Shown here piece by piece: positions 1 to 9,700 of a stretch of 64,000 bases of DNA. The notes below the pieces were generated by a model, which ran no database searches, had not been told where the DNA came from, and was given only the letters and a program-made list of their open reading frames with translations. The position numbers and the translations under genes are program-made. Numbering within the stretch: the stretch's first letter is position 1; the number at the start of each line of letters is the position of its first letter. Source of the stretch: Alphaproteobacteria bacterium (GTDB lineage Bacteria > Pseudomonadota > Alphaproteobacteria > Acetobacterales > Acetobacteraceae); assembly GCA_026400815.1 (NCBI GenBank), contig JAPLOI010000034.1, positions 17,765 to 81,764 on the forward strand, written 5' to 3'.

Positions 1-1458
1 CGCGCGAGCCCGCACCACGGGATCGAAGGTGGTCAGCCCCTCCTCCAGGATCCGGTCCAGCGCCGGGTTGGCGTAGCGGCCGTAATTGCTGACGCCCAGG
101 CTGCGGGCGGGATCGTTGCTGGCCAGCAGGTCCCGGGTGACAGACAGCGTGTCCAGCGTGCTGGCGCAGCAGGCGAACAGCAGGGCGGCGAACTCGCCCC
201 GCCCGGCGCGGCGCGCCAGCATGTTCCAGGGCATCGTCTTCACCTGCGCCGCCACACCGATGCGCGACCACATCTGCGCCAGCGCCTCGGCCACCTGGGT
301 GATGCCGGCGTAACGGTCGGAGGGCCCATGCAGCGTCAGCCGGAAGCCCTCGCCGAACCCGGCCTCGGCCAGCAGCGCGCGGGCGGCCGCCAGGTCCTGC
401 GCCGGGGCACCGAGCCCGTCCACGAATTGCGGGTTGCCGGTAGGGGCGATCTGTCCGGCGGGGATGCCGGCCCCGGCCAGCAATCGCTCGGTGAGCGCCG
501 GGCGGGCCACGGCGCGCGACAGCGCCTGGCGCACCCGCCGGTCGCGCAGCGGATTGGCCGCCAGCGGCCCACCGCCAGGGCCGGCCAGGAAGGCCCCGCC
601 ATCCTCGCGCGCCACATGGGGAATGACATAAACCGCGCTTGCCGCCGACGCCCGCGCCAGGGTGAAATCCCGCCTTCCCGCCAGCATCTGCGCATCCGCC
701 GCCGAGACCTTCTCGATCACATCGATGTCGCCGGCCAGCAGGGCGGCGGCGCGCACCGCATCGCGCGGGATGAAGCGCAGCGCCGCCGATGCCCATGGCT
801 GCGCCCCGCCCCACCAGCCAGCGTGGCGAGCGAGTTCCAGCGACGCCTCCGGCACATAGCCAACTGCGCGGAACGGGCCGGTGCCGATCGCCTCGCGCAG
901 GCTGTTGAACGCCTCCGGCTCCGTGACGGTGGCCTCACTCCGGCGCAGGATCGGCACCTTGGCGAGATCGGCGATCAAGGTAGGCGCCGGACCCACCGTG
1001 TACAGGCGCAGCGCGTGCGGGCCGCGCACCTCCACCCGGGTGATCGGCTGCAACTTGCTGGCAAGGCCGCGCAGGCTGGTCTTGAGGCTGGAGGCCCGGG
1101 CGAAGCTGGCCACCACATCCTCTGCCGTGAAGGGCGTGCCGTCGTGGAACACCACCCCAGGGCGCAACGCGATGTCCCAGGCAAAACCCTCGGCGACACT
1201 CCAGCCCGTGGCCAGGGACGGGGTGGCGGCGCCCGCAGGGTCGATCCGCACCAGCGCCTCGTAGATGTTGGCATGCACGGTGCTGTCGCTGTTGGCGGCA
1301 TAGGCGTGCGGGTCCAGCCCCGAGGGCGCAACGGAGAGGCCCACCACCAGCCGCCCCGCCGCAACACGCCCGTCCGCCGCTGGCCGGGGCTGGGCGGTGG
1401 CCGGCCCGGCGCTCACCAGCAGGCCCGCCAGCAGCGCCGCCAGGCAATGCCGCTTCAC
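1..1458 (-). CDS. ABC transporter substrate-binding protein, peptide/nickel type (3' end outside window)
   Basis: Reading from a GTG at 1458, 486 codons are open to the window edge, so the C-terminus is missing. The product starts with a signal peptide (KRHCLAALLAGLLVSAGPATAQ). It then shows hallmarks of solute-binding protein family 5: GRLVVGLSVAPSGLDPHAY, IYEALVRIDP, LRPGVVFHDGTPFTAEDVV and VRQALSRAVAR. The family delivers oligopeptides, nickel or glycosides to an ABC permease in the periplasm; the substrate cannot be told here. The GTG overlaps the TGA of the upstream ligase gene (GTGA, 4 bp), so the two are probably translated as a coupled pair. That coupling suggests a ligase acting on an imported or scavenged acid, but this is inference. 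Permease genes would lie outside the window if present. Confidence 0.88.
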   Translation of the reverse strand, partial: MKRHCLAALLAGLLVSAGPATAQPRPAADGRVAAGRLVVGLSVAPSGLDPHAYAANSDSTVHANIYEALVRIDPAGAATPSLATGWSVAEGFAWDIALRPGVVFHDGTPFTAEDVVASFARASSLKTSLRGLASKLQPITRVEVRGPHALRLYTVGPAPTLIADLAKVPILRRSEATVTEPEAFNSLREAIGTGPFRAVGYVPEASLELARHAGWWGGAQPWASAALRFIPRDAVRAAALLAGDIDVIEKVSAADAQMLAGRRDFTLARASAASAVYVIPHVAREDGGAFLAGPGGGPLAANPLRDRRVRQALSRAVARPALTERLLAGAGIPAGQIAPTGNPQFVDGLGAPAQDLAAARALLAEAGFGEGFRLTLHGPSDRYAGITQVAEALAQMWSRIGVAAQVKTMPWNMLARRAGRGEFAALLFACCASTLDTLSVTRDLLASNDPARSLGVSNYGRYANPALDRILEEGLTTFDPVVRARA

Positions 1459-3077
1459 GGTCCCACCAGGGCGGCCAGGGCCGCATCATCGCGCTTGCCG
1501 GCGCCGGTCAGCGGCACCGCGTCGATCCTGTGCAGGCTGGCCGGGATCATCGCCGCGGGCAGCGTCCCGTGCAGCGCCGCACGCACGCCGCGCAGCAGCG
1601 CCGTGTCGGTCATCGCCGCCGCATCGGGTGCCGGCACCACGAACCCCGCCAGGCGCACCTCGCCCGCCACCTGCCGCGCCACCACGGCGGCATCGGCAAT
1701 GCCGGGCAGGCCGCGCAAGGCCATCTCGATCGTGGCCGGCTCCACACGCTGGCCGGCGATCTTCACCATCCGGTCGCGCCGGCCCAGCACCACCAGCACG
1801 CCATCCGGCGCAAGTCGCCCGATATCCCCGGTGCGGTAGACGCGCTTGCCGGGATGGCCCGGATCGGTCGGGAAGCGTGCCGCCACCATCCGTCCGCCCA
1901 CCCAGTCACCCGCCGCGGCGAAGGGGGTGCGCACCACCAGCTCGCCCGCCTCGCCGGGCGCCACGGGGTGGCCCGCCTCATCCAGGATCGCCACCTCCAC
2001 CCCCTGATTGATGTAGCCGGAGCCCACGCGCACGGGGTCGTGCCGGTCCTCCTCCGGCACGAACCAGCCCGCCACCCGCGCCGCTTCGCTCAGGCTCAGC
2101 CCGTAGCTCACGCGGCACCCCGGTGGCAGGGCGGCGCGGATCAGGGCGAGATCGGCCTGCAGCAGCGCATCCCCGCCCAGCATCACCAGCCGCAGCCCCG
2201 CGAAGGCGGCACGCGCGGCAGGCAGCCCGGCCAAAACCGTCAGCAGCCGCGGCGTGGCATGCAGCACGGTGGCCCCGGCCTGCCGCACCTGTTCCAACAC
2301 GCCGCCGAGCCCCAGCGCCTGCGGATCGGGCAGCACCAGCCCGGCCCCGGCCATCAGGGCATAGAGCCGATGCGACACCGCGCCGGCGGTGGCGGGCGGG
2401 CCGATCACCGCCACGCGGTCCTGCGGGCCAAGCCGAAGCTGGCAGATGCGCTGGGCATAATTGGCCAGGATGGTCTGCTGGATCTGCACCACCGCCTTGG
2501 GCGCGCCGGTGCTGCCGGAGGTGGAGACGATGAACACCGGCGCGGCGGGATCGAGCAGCACCGGGTCCGCCGGCGGCACTGCGGCGGCAGCGGCGGGATC
2601 GAGCACCGGCACCGCGCCATCGAGCCGCGCGGCCAGTGCCGGCGTGGCGACCACGCCCACGAGGCCCGCGGCGGCGATGCCGGCAGACAGCATGGCACCG
2701 GGCTGATGCGGGTCGAGCAGCATGCACGGCCGCCCGGCCGCCAGGCAGCCGAACATGGCAACGAGATAGCCGGTATCGTTGGGCAGCAGCACGCCCACGG
2801 CGCCCTCCGGCCAATCCGCCGCGCGCAGCGCCGCGCCCAGCCGGCAGGCCGAGGCGTACAGCGCGGCGAAGTCCAGGCTATGGGCGCCATCGGCGATCGC
2901 GATCGCCCGTGGCTGGCGCGCGGCATGGCCGGCGAGATGGGCCAGGATGGCGCGCCCGGCCCAGCCGGCATCGATCGCCGGTTCCGCCAGCCCCGCCGGC
3001 GGCGCCTGGTCGGCCGGGCGCGGCCCGGCGGTGAACCAGGCCGCATCGGGGATGGGCGAAAGCAGTTGGCCGATCAC
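1455..3077 (-). CDS. AMP-dependent synthetase/ligase (ANL superfamily)
   Basis: Adenylate-forming ligase that activates a carboxylic acid with ATP. The P-loop-like core motif VSTSGSTGAPKAV is present. So are the A5-like segment SYGLSLSEA, the A7-like segment YRTGDIGRLAPDG with the hinge region LGRRDRMVKIAGQRVEP, and the C-terminal TGAGKRDD carrying the catalytic lysine. No carrier-protein or condensation domain follows, so it is a stand-alone enzyme rather than an NRPS module. The start is uncertain: the frame stays open to 3218, but similarity-like sequence (VIGQLLSPIPDAAW) begins near a GTG at 3077, which gives about 540 residues, normal for the family. That GTG sits inside a perfect inverted repeat. 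The stop overlaps the next gene by 4 bp. The substrate is unknown. Confidence 0.85.
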   Translation of the reverse strand: MIGQLLSPIPDAAWFTAGPRPADQAPPAGLAEPAIDAGWAGRAILAHLAGHAARQPRAIAIADGAHSLDFAALYASACRLGAALRAADWPEGAVGVLLPNDTGYLVAMFGCLAAGRPCMLLDPHQPGAMLSAGIAAAGLVGVVATPALAARLDGAVPVLDPAAAAAVPPADPVLLDPAAPVFIVSTSGSTGAPKAVVQIQQTILANYAQRICQLRLGPQDRVAVIGPPATAGAVSHRLYALMAGAGLVLPDPQALGLGGVLEQVRQAGATVLHATPRLLTVLAGLPAARAAFAGLRLVMLGGDALLQADLALIRAALPPGCRVSYGLSLSEAARVAGWFVPEEDRHDPVRVGSGYINQGVEVAILDEAGHPVAPGEAGELVVRTPFAAAGDWVGGRMVAARFPTDPGHPGKRVYRTGDIGRLAPDGVLVVLGRRDRMVKIAGQRVEPATIEMALRGLPGIADAAVVARQVAGEVRLAGFVVPAPDAAAMTDTALLRGVRAALHGTLPAAMIPASLHRIDAVPLTGAGKRDDAALAALVGP

Positions 3078-3094
3078 GGAGCACCCGTGATCGG
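3070..3094. promoter_or_regulatory. Perfect 10-bp inverted repeat over the ligase start codon
   Basis: The arms CCGATCACGG (3070-3079) and CCGTGATCGG (3085-3094) are exactly complementary around a 5-nt loop. The proposed GTG start of the ligase lies within the left arm. On the minus strand an 11-codon reading frame starts at an ATG (3109) and its TGA (3076-3074) overlaps that GTG. The arrangement could be an operator, or an RNA hairpin that hides the start unless the small frame is translated. No Shine-Dalgarno is obvious for the GTG. The structure is seen directly; the function is inference. Confidence 0.45.
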
Positions 3095-3282
3095 GGAGAG
3101 ATTCAGCATGCGGGCCCTTGCGCAATTGGCCGCTTGTCTGCGGCGGGCGGAGGGTGACCCTCAATCGAATAACAATGCAACCGATCGCAGCAAATTGTAA
3201 CGATTCGCCCTGGCACACAGCGCGGCACCGCGCGCGCCAGGCCGCAAGAGGGGAACCGGGAGCGGGAAAGGGGCGGAAGGCG

Positions 3283-3512
3283 GCTCTGGATGGCGCCCGC
3301 TGCGCGGAACATGTCGTCGACCTGCAGCATGGATCCTGAGCCCCGTGGCCAGATCCGACAAGAACCTGCTGTCCCGGCCACGGTCCCCCGCCGTGGCAAC
3401 AGCCGCCCCGACGGGGCCCGGCAGCCCGATTTCCCGCAACGCCGACTTACCCTGCGATGCCGGGGTGACGGGTGGAACAAGCGGCGGGGATGCCGGGGGT
3501 GGGGCGCGGCAT
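3283..3512 (-). pseudogene. Decayed copy of the phage-type gene at 17461-18018
   Basis: Translating the minus strand gives PPPASPPLVPPVTPA, GKSALREIGLPGPV, then RDSRFLSDLATGL. In another frame it continues MLQVDDMFRAAGAIQS. These match, in order, the C-terminal half of the intact phage-type protein at 17461-18018 (PPVPPVIPAWKGKAALREAG, RDSEFLSDLAEALGL, IDQMFRHADAIQS). The copy lacks the N-terminal half, has lost about 13 internal residues, and carries a frameshift. It lies 8 bp beyond the stop of the zincin-like gene, so mobile DNA has reached this side too. Confidence 0.75.
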
Positions 3513-3519
3513 GAACCGG

Positions 3520-3915
3520 CTACTCATCCCTCTCCAGCCGCTCAATGTCGGCGTCCGACCATCCGAAATGGTGCGTGATCTCCTGGATCAGCACGGTGCG
3601 GATCAGGCGGAACAGGTCCTCGCCGGTCTCGATCCACTCCAGCAGGATGGGCCCGCGGTAGAGGGTGATGGTGTCGTTCTCCATCGGTGCGTCGAGAACG
3701 CTCTTCTGCGTCCGCGCAGCGCGACGGTAGAGCCCGGTCAGCGCCCAGGGGCTCTCGAAGCCGAGTTCCTGCGCCGTCTTCTCGTCCGCCACCTCCTCCA
3801 CCACGATGCTGGCGCCCCGGACCAGGATCCGCAGCTTCTCCGGGATGGCGGGGAAGGCGTGCCCAGCCAGGTCCACGATATCATCAAGGGTGGGAGGGTG
3901 ATGGAAGCGGTACAT
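3520..3915 (-). CDS. Zincin-like metallopeptidase family protein, copy 1 (altered metal site)
   Basis: A 131-residue protein of the small DUF1025/zincin-like family, whose usual motif is HExxHxxGxxD near the C-terminus. Here the site reads LIQEITHHFGWSD: the first metal-binding His is replaced by Gln (codon CAG), while the second His, Gly and Asp remain. Segments typical of the family are present (DDIVDLAGHAF, TITLYRGPILLEW). The gene at 26526-26921 is about three quarters identical by eye and carries the same His-to-Gln change with a different codon. Catalytic activity is therefore doubtful for both. The gene stands alone between mobile debris and a tRNA-like tail. Confidence 0.85.
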   Translation of the reverse strand: MYRFHHPPTLDDIVDLAGHAFPAIPEKLRILVRGASIVVEEVADEKTAQELGFESPWALTGLYRRAARTQKSVLDAPMENDTITLYRGPILLEWIETGEDLFRLIRTVLIQEITHHFGWSDADIERLERDE

Positions 3916-4229
3916 GGGGCATCCATCTATCAGGAGACCGCCGCGTCAAGTGGCAGAGAGACGGCCACCTCTCTGGGCGACGTTGGGGATGAGGGAGCCC
4001 TCGGTCGCGGCGCCGATACGCGGACGCGCGGGCTGGCCGGGCCGGGACGTGATGGGCCGGGACGATGGTCCACGGTGCCTGGAGCGCAGGCAATGGTTCC
4101 GATCTCCACAAGCTGGCGCGATCAGGCCCTGCGGACGCTTCACGCCAAGTACCAGGTGGAGGGGCTGAGGTTCGCGCACTTGGCGATCAAGCGGCACGGG
4201 TCGGCGGGGAGTGCGACGCGCAACGGAGT

Positions 4230-4260
4230 TGGCGGAGGGAGTGCACCCGGATTCGAACCT
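4230..4260 (-). pseudogene. tRNA-Ser-like 3' tail (possible old attachment site)
   Basis: On the minus strand the sequence reads GGTTCGAATCC, then a CTCCCTCC acceptor-like stretch and GCCA. It resembles the T-loop, acceptor strand and CCA end of the intact tRNA-Ser at 27476-27565, but has about five extra bases between T-arm and acceptor and no 5' half. It cannot be a working tRNA. It may be a remnant left by integration at a tRNA-Ser gene. Confidence 0.35.
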
Positions 4261-4313
4261 TCGCTGCTCGGGCGGAGCGGTCATCGCGCGCCTCCCCACA
4301 CCAACCTACATCA

Positions 4314-6422
4314 TCACAACGTAAACCAACTGGCATCCACTGGCCCTGCCGCCTTAACCAAGATCGTCAAGTCGGCCACCGTGTCATTGTTGATGTTGCC
4401 CTGGATGAGCAGAGTCCCTCCGCCCTGGTCCTGCCAGCGGAGCTGGCCGGGTGTACCGTTGAATGCTGCCGAGCCAATGAAGCTGAACGGGTCGTCGGCC
4501 AAGGTGCCGGCAACCGCGTCAATGGCCGTGAGGTCTATCACCTCGCCCGCCACACGGCTGAAATCCTGCAGGGTGGTGGCGTTGCTGGCCGCGGGCCCGA
4601 TCGCGGTGGGCAGGAAGCGGAACACGTCCAGCCCGGCCTTGGCCACCACCGAGTCCAGGCCACCGCCGAGCAGGAACACGTCTGGAGCGTCGGTGCCGGT
4701 GAGGGTCTGGTTCGCGGAGGTGCTGGCGAAGTCGTCGTTGACGATCACGCCGGTGGCTGATGCCGTGGTGACGGACACGCCAGCCTGCGCGTTGGAGAGT
4801 GCGACGGTGAAGCTCTCGTTCAGCTCCGCGACCGTATCCGCGGTGACATTCACCGTGACCGTCTGAATCGCCTGCCCGGCGGAAAAGCTAACGCGGCCGG
4901 ACTGGAACTGGCCGGTGGCGAAATCCGCCCCGGTGGCGGGCGTGGTTCCTGTGGCGCCGCCGCCGCTGACCGCCCAGTCGGCCGCCGCGACCCCGGAGAG
5001 ATCGCCGCTGCGGGTGACGGTGAAGGTGAAGGGGGTTGTGCCGCTGGCGCCCTCGGCCTTCTGCGCCGAGGCCCTTGCGATCGCCAGCGTGCCGGTGCCG
5101 GCGGGATCGTCGTTGCGGATCGTGCCGGTGGCCGACGCCGTGCTGATCGACACGCCGGTCGGCACGCCGGAGAGGGAGACAGTGAAGGTCTCATCCGCTT
5201 CCACCGCCGTCTCTCCGGCCACCGTGAGCGTGACCACCTGGCTGGCCTTGGCCGGGTGCGAAGGTGACGCTGCCGAAGGGTAGGACCCCGCCGGTGAAGT
5301 CCGCCGCGGTGGCGGTGCCGGCGGTGGCGGCCCAGTTAGCGCTGGCGGGGCCTGCAATGTTGCCGGCGCGGGTGACGACGAAGGTGAAGGCGGTGCTGCC
5401 GCTGGCGCCCTCGCCGCGATCGGCCTGCAGCCCAGCGATGGAGAGCACGCCGGAGGGCGGGAAGTCGTCGTTGACGATCACGCCGGTGGCGGTGGGCGTG
5501 CCGATGGTGACGCCCAACTGCGGGGCCGCGAGGGTGACGGTGAAGCTGTCGTTCAGCTCGATCGTGCTGTCGGCGGCAACGTTGACGGTGACCGTCGTCA
5601 GCCCCTGGCCGGCGGCGAAGTTGACGCGGCCGCTGGGCAGGGTGCCGCCAGCGAAATCCGCCGCATTGGCCGAGACAGTGCTGGGAACACCGCCGCCGGT
5701 GACGGCCCAGTCGGCACTGGCGGTGCCGGTGAGGTCGCCAGCGCGGGTGACGGTGAAGGTGAAGGCGGTGGTGCCGCTTTGGCCCTCGGCCTTCTGCGCG
5801 CTGGAGCGCGCGATCGCCAGCGTGCCGGTGCCGGGAGTGTCGTCGTTCCAGATCGTCGCGGTGGCGGTGGTCGTCCCCAGGGTGACCCCAGCCGGCGTGC
5901 CGGAGAGGGTGACCAAGAAGCTCTCGTTCAGCTCCACCGCGGCATCGCCGGAGACATTCACCGTGACCAGCTTGCTGGTCTCGCCCACGGCGAAGGTGAC
6001 GGCGCCCGAGGGCAGCGTGCCGCCGAAATCGGACGCAGAAGCGCCGACAGTGCCGGGGATGCCGCCGCCGGTGACGACCCAGTTGGCCCAGGCTGGGCCC
6101 CTGGTGTCCCTGCTGCGGGTGATCGAGAAGGTGAAGGGCGTAGGGCCCGCATTGCCCTCGTCGCGGGAGGCCTGGAGCCTGGTGATCGACAAGGTGCCGG
6201 TCGGTGGCACATCGTCGTTCTGGATCGTGCCGGTGGCTGAGGCGATACCGATGGAGGCGCCAGACGAGGGGTTGGACAGCGTGACCGCGAAGCCCTCATC
6301 GGCCTCAAAGGCCAGATCGCCGGCCATGGGGATGGTGATGGTGCGGGTGTTTTGGCCGGCGGCGAAGCTGACGGTGCAGGTGGGAAACACGCTGCCTGCG
6401 AAGTCCGCCGCGTTGTCCGACA
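4314..6422 (-). pseudogene. Calx-beta repeat protein with type I secretion C-terminus, truncated and frameshifted
   Basis: Two overlapping minus-strand frames make one protein. It has part of one Calx-beta domain and then four more, each opening with a segment like GTLAIARSSAQKAEG and closing with ATGTIQNDD-type sequence. The C-terminus (GLDVFRFLPTAIG, IDLTAIDAVAGT, RWQDQGGGTLLIQGNIN) is the C-terminal region typical of RTX/serralysin-like proteins exported by type I secretion. The frame breaks near 5250, where FAPGQ is followed by one extra base before ASQVVTLTVAG. The N-terminus is replaced by an IS3 orfA fragment. Unless the frameshift is a sequencing error, the gene is dead. No HlyB/HlyD-type genes are nearby. 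Confidence 0.82.
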
Positions 6423-6645
6423 TCGCCGCACCTCGGACACTTCGAGACCGCCGAACTTCGCCTTCCACTGGTAGAATGTCGCCGGGCTAATCCCATGCTT
6501 GCGACACAAATCCGCCGTCGCCGAACCGGCCTCCTGCTCCCGCAGCACGCCGATGATCTGCTCCTCCGTAAACCTCGAACGCTTCATCCGTCCGCCTCCT
6601 GCTTGGGCGGGCTCTCCTCAAAACTGGGTGGGATTCAGGGGCTCA
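6423..6645 (-). mobile_element. IS3-family element fragment: left end and start of orfA
   Basis: From an ATG at 6587 the minus strand encodes about 55 residues (MKRSRFTEEQIIGVLREQEA, then LCRKHGISPATFYQWKAKFG and GLEVSEV). This is the helix-turn-helix N-terminus of an IS3-family OrfA. It then runs straight into the Calx-beta gene. Upstream, a TGAG-starting stretch near 6645 with a GC-rich leader looks like the element's left end. orfB and the right end are absent. Insertion or deletion by this element removed the start of the Calx-beta gene. Confidence 0.75.
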
Positions 6646-6692
6646 CGTCACACCGCATGGCTTGCGCCGCAACACGGCTCCTGCATCAGCAG

Positions 6693-6724
6693 CAAGCCCG
6701 CCGCGACACCTCGCGGCGGGCTTG
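6693..6724 (-). terminator. Strong hairpin downstream of the autotransporter
   Basis: A perfect 13-bp stem (CAAGCCCGCCGCG / CGCGGCGGGCTTG) with a 6-nt loop begins 6 bp beyond the autotransporter stop. No U-run follows, so it may be a rho-assisted or 3'-stabilising hairpin rather than a classical intrinsic terminator. Confidence 0.6.
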
Positions 6725-6729
6725 CCAGG

Positions 6730-9700
6730 TCAGAAGGCCAGCGAGGCCCGCAACATGCCGGTATGGGCGTTGTAGTTGCTGCGCAGGTCGCCCTGGTATT
6801 CGGCCCGCACCGTCAGCCTGTCGCTGTACAGCAGGGTGCCAGCCAGGTTCAGCCTTGCACCATCGGGCGCCAGCCGCGACGTGGTGCTGAAGAAGGTGGC
6901 TCCCGCCAGCTGCCCGGTGGCTGCGATGGGCCCGACGATGTAGTCGTGGGTCCAGGACAGCCGCATTTCCGGCAGTATCGTGCCCAGTGGCGTCTCCCAT
7001 CGGCCGGAGACGCGGGCACCCACCTCATGCACCAGCGCATCGACGCGGGAGCGATTGACCTGCAGATTGGCCAGGCCGGCGCCCGTTTCGCCATAGCCCT
7101 GGGTATCCGCGCGCAGATACTGCAGCGTGGCCATCGGCGTCAGCGTCACGCTGTCGGTCAGGTGCAGGTCATGCCCAAGCCCGCCCTTCAGCTGAAACTG
7201 GTAGCCACTGAACTGCGACCGCGCCGTGGCGCCGAGGAAGCCGATGTGGCGCCGCTGGATGAAGCTGTTGCTGCCGCCACCCGCCTGGCCGAACACGAAG
7301 CTGCCCGGGCGGAACTGCCAGGTGCCATAGGCGGTGAGCGAGTAGTTGGTCAGCAAGGTGGTGCTGCCGGTGGTCACGCCGCCGGTATTGGTGCGGCCCT
7401 GCATCATACTGGCGCCGATGCCGACAACGGCCGTGGGCGACAGGTTGTAGTCCAGGCCGATCATCATGCCGCCGCTGCGGCTGCTGTAGCCGTCCACCGT
7501 GGCGGTGGTGCTGCGGTTGGAGTAGCCGCCCATCACCCGCAACCACATGCGCTTCTGGCTGCCGCCCGAGCCGGCCGCTATGCCGCCGCCGCCGCGGCCA
7601 TCTTGCGCCATCAGGCCGATCTGGTGCTGTTCCACCACCTGGGTGGTCAATGCGGCGCTCACATTCAGTGCCACGGCGCTCGCCGAGGTCTGCACCGGCG
7701 CGGTCTGGCGCACCGCGTCCTGCTGGCGCTTGCCCTCCGGCAGGTCGTCGATGTGGGTCAGCACCTGCTGCTGGAACGCGCCGCTATTGGCCGCCAGCTG
7801 GTCCAGCGTGCTGCCCATGTTGCCGGGCGTGGCACCGGAGGCACGGCCAATGGCGGTGTAGTCGCTGCTGCGGATGTTCAGCACCAGGTTGTAGTGGCCA
7901 TCGATCATGGGCGTGGTGAAGAAGCCGCGATACCCCGAGAGACTGAGCTGCACGCCGGCATAGCTGGTGCCCGCGGGCGTGGCGCTGTCCACCAGCGTGT
8001 AGGTGCCGTTCCGGGCCAGCTTGAAGCCGTTGAGCGGCTGGACGCGCACGGCACCGTTGGTCATGTCCACCGTGCCGGTCACATTGAGCCGGCCCTGGCT
8101 GGCGGCATCGATGCCGAGGATGAGCAGCGAGCCGTTGTTCTGCACCAGGTTGCCGCTGATCGCTACGGGGGTATTGGCCTGCAGCGTGCCGCCCAGCGTG
8201 ACCGTGCCGGCACCATCCTTCACCGCGATGTTGCTTGCCAGCAGCTGGTTGCCGGCGCCGAAGGTCAGGTTGCCGTCGGTCATCACGACACTGCCGCCCA
8301 TGATGGTGCCGAAACCAGAGCCGCTGCCGCCCTGGATGGTCACATCCTGGTTGCCCACCAGCACATTGCCGTTGATGACTCCGCTATTGGTGATGGCACC
8401 GATGGTGGCGCCGGTACCGCTGCTGTTCAGCGCATAAAGGCCGCCCGTGATGCTGCCGCTGTTCACCAGCGGGCCCATCACCCCCATGTTGCGGATGCCG
8501 GTCTCCCCGCCGCGGATGGCGCCCGCGTTGATCAGCGTGCCAATGGTGCCAATGTTGCCGAACCAATTATCGTTTCGGACGCCCACCTTGTCACCGAAGA
8601 TCAAGCCAGAGCTGGTATTCTCCAGAACCCCGATCGTTCCACGGTTGGTTACGCCGTGAGAACCGTTCCATGGATTGTAAAGCGAATCGGTCGTAATGGT
8701 CCCGCTATTGGTCAGCGTCCCGATGACACCATCATTGTCTACACCCGCCCAAGACTGCCCATGGATGCGCCCCGAGTTGTCGATTCGGTCGATGGAACCG
8801 CCACTATAAATACCGGTATAGCCATGAATGAGATTGGAGTTGATAATTGACCCGATGCTACCGTCATTTGAAATAGCATAATCTGAATCGGAGCTAATAA
8901 TTAACCCTGTGTTATTTATAAATCCTATTGTCCCGTCGCTATTTATGCCGTAGTCGCCGCTTATGGTCCCGCTGTTGAACAAGGCACCAATGTAACCACC
9001 GGAGGAGGCGAGGATGCCCCTTCTCTCACCGTGGATCAGCCCGCTATTGGTCAGCGTGCCGATGATGCTCGCGTTCCGGATACCATACGAGATGCCAGTG
9101 ATGGTGCCGCTGTTGCTCAGCTGGCCGATCGACCCATCATTGTCGATACCGGCTGTCTTGCCCTGGATCAGCCCGGAGCTGGTATTGGTCAGGACGCCGA
9201 TGCTGCCGGCGTTGTAAACGCCGAAATAGCCGTATTTAGCAACGGCAATGGTCCCGCTATTGGTGAGGGTGCCGATCGACCCGCCGTTAGAAACGCCAGC
9301 GTAGGATTGCGCATAAATACCCCCGGAATTCGACAGTACCCCTATCGTGCCGTAGTTGGAAACGCCGCTATAGCCGTAGATCGTCCCGCTGTTGGACAGC
9401 GTGTTGATGGCACCGTTATTGGATATGGCGTAGGCGGAGCTGCTACTGATGATGGTTCCACTGTTGAAGAGGACACCGATGGTTCCGGCGTTTTGCAGGG
9501 CCTCGCCTTCACCAAGGATTACGCCAGTGTTGTTCAGTGTCCCAATGAAGCCTTCGCTCTGAATGCCAGTATCTCCAGTGATCGTGCCGGAATTGCTGAG
9601 CACGCCGATGGAACCCGGCAGGCCCATAAAAATGCCAATGCTGGCACTGATATCGCCAGCATTGTTCAGCACACCAATGGAACCGTTATTGTAGACACCG

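Larger units (their letters stand above)
3520..4260 (-). repeat. Direct duplication, copy 1 (zincin gene plus upstream DNA and tRNA-Ser-like tail)
   Basis: This block resembles 26526-27565 in the same orientation: a zincin-like gene, then non-coding upstream DNA with recognisable patches (for example GACG(C)TTGGGGATGAGGG-type sequence just upstream of both genes, and a shared stretch around 4125-4200 versus 27095-27175), then a tRNA-Ser 3' end. The stretch 3916-4229 holds no convincing gene. The match is diverged, so the duplication is old or the copies came in separately. Confidence 0.5.

Noticed and set aside
328..1839. 503-codon plus-strand frame at the window start
   Set aside because: It lies antisense to the substrate-binding protein, which has a clear signal peptide and family motifs.
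1455..3077. Adenylation module of a non-ribosomal peptide synthetase
   Set aside because: No carrier, condensation or thioesterase domains in the gene or next to it; a stand-alone ligase is the simpler reading.
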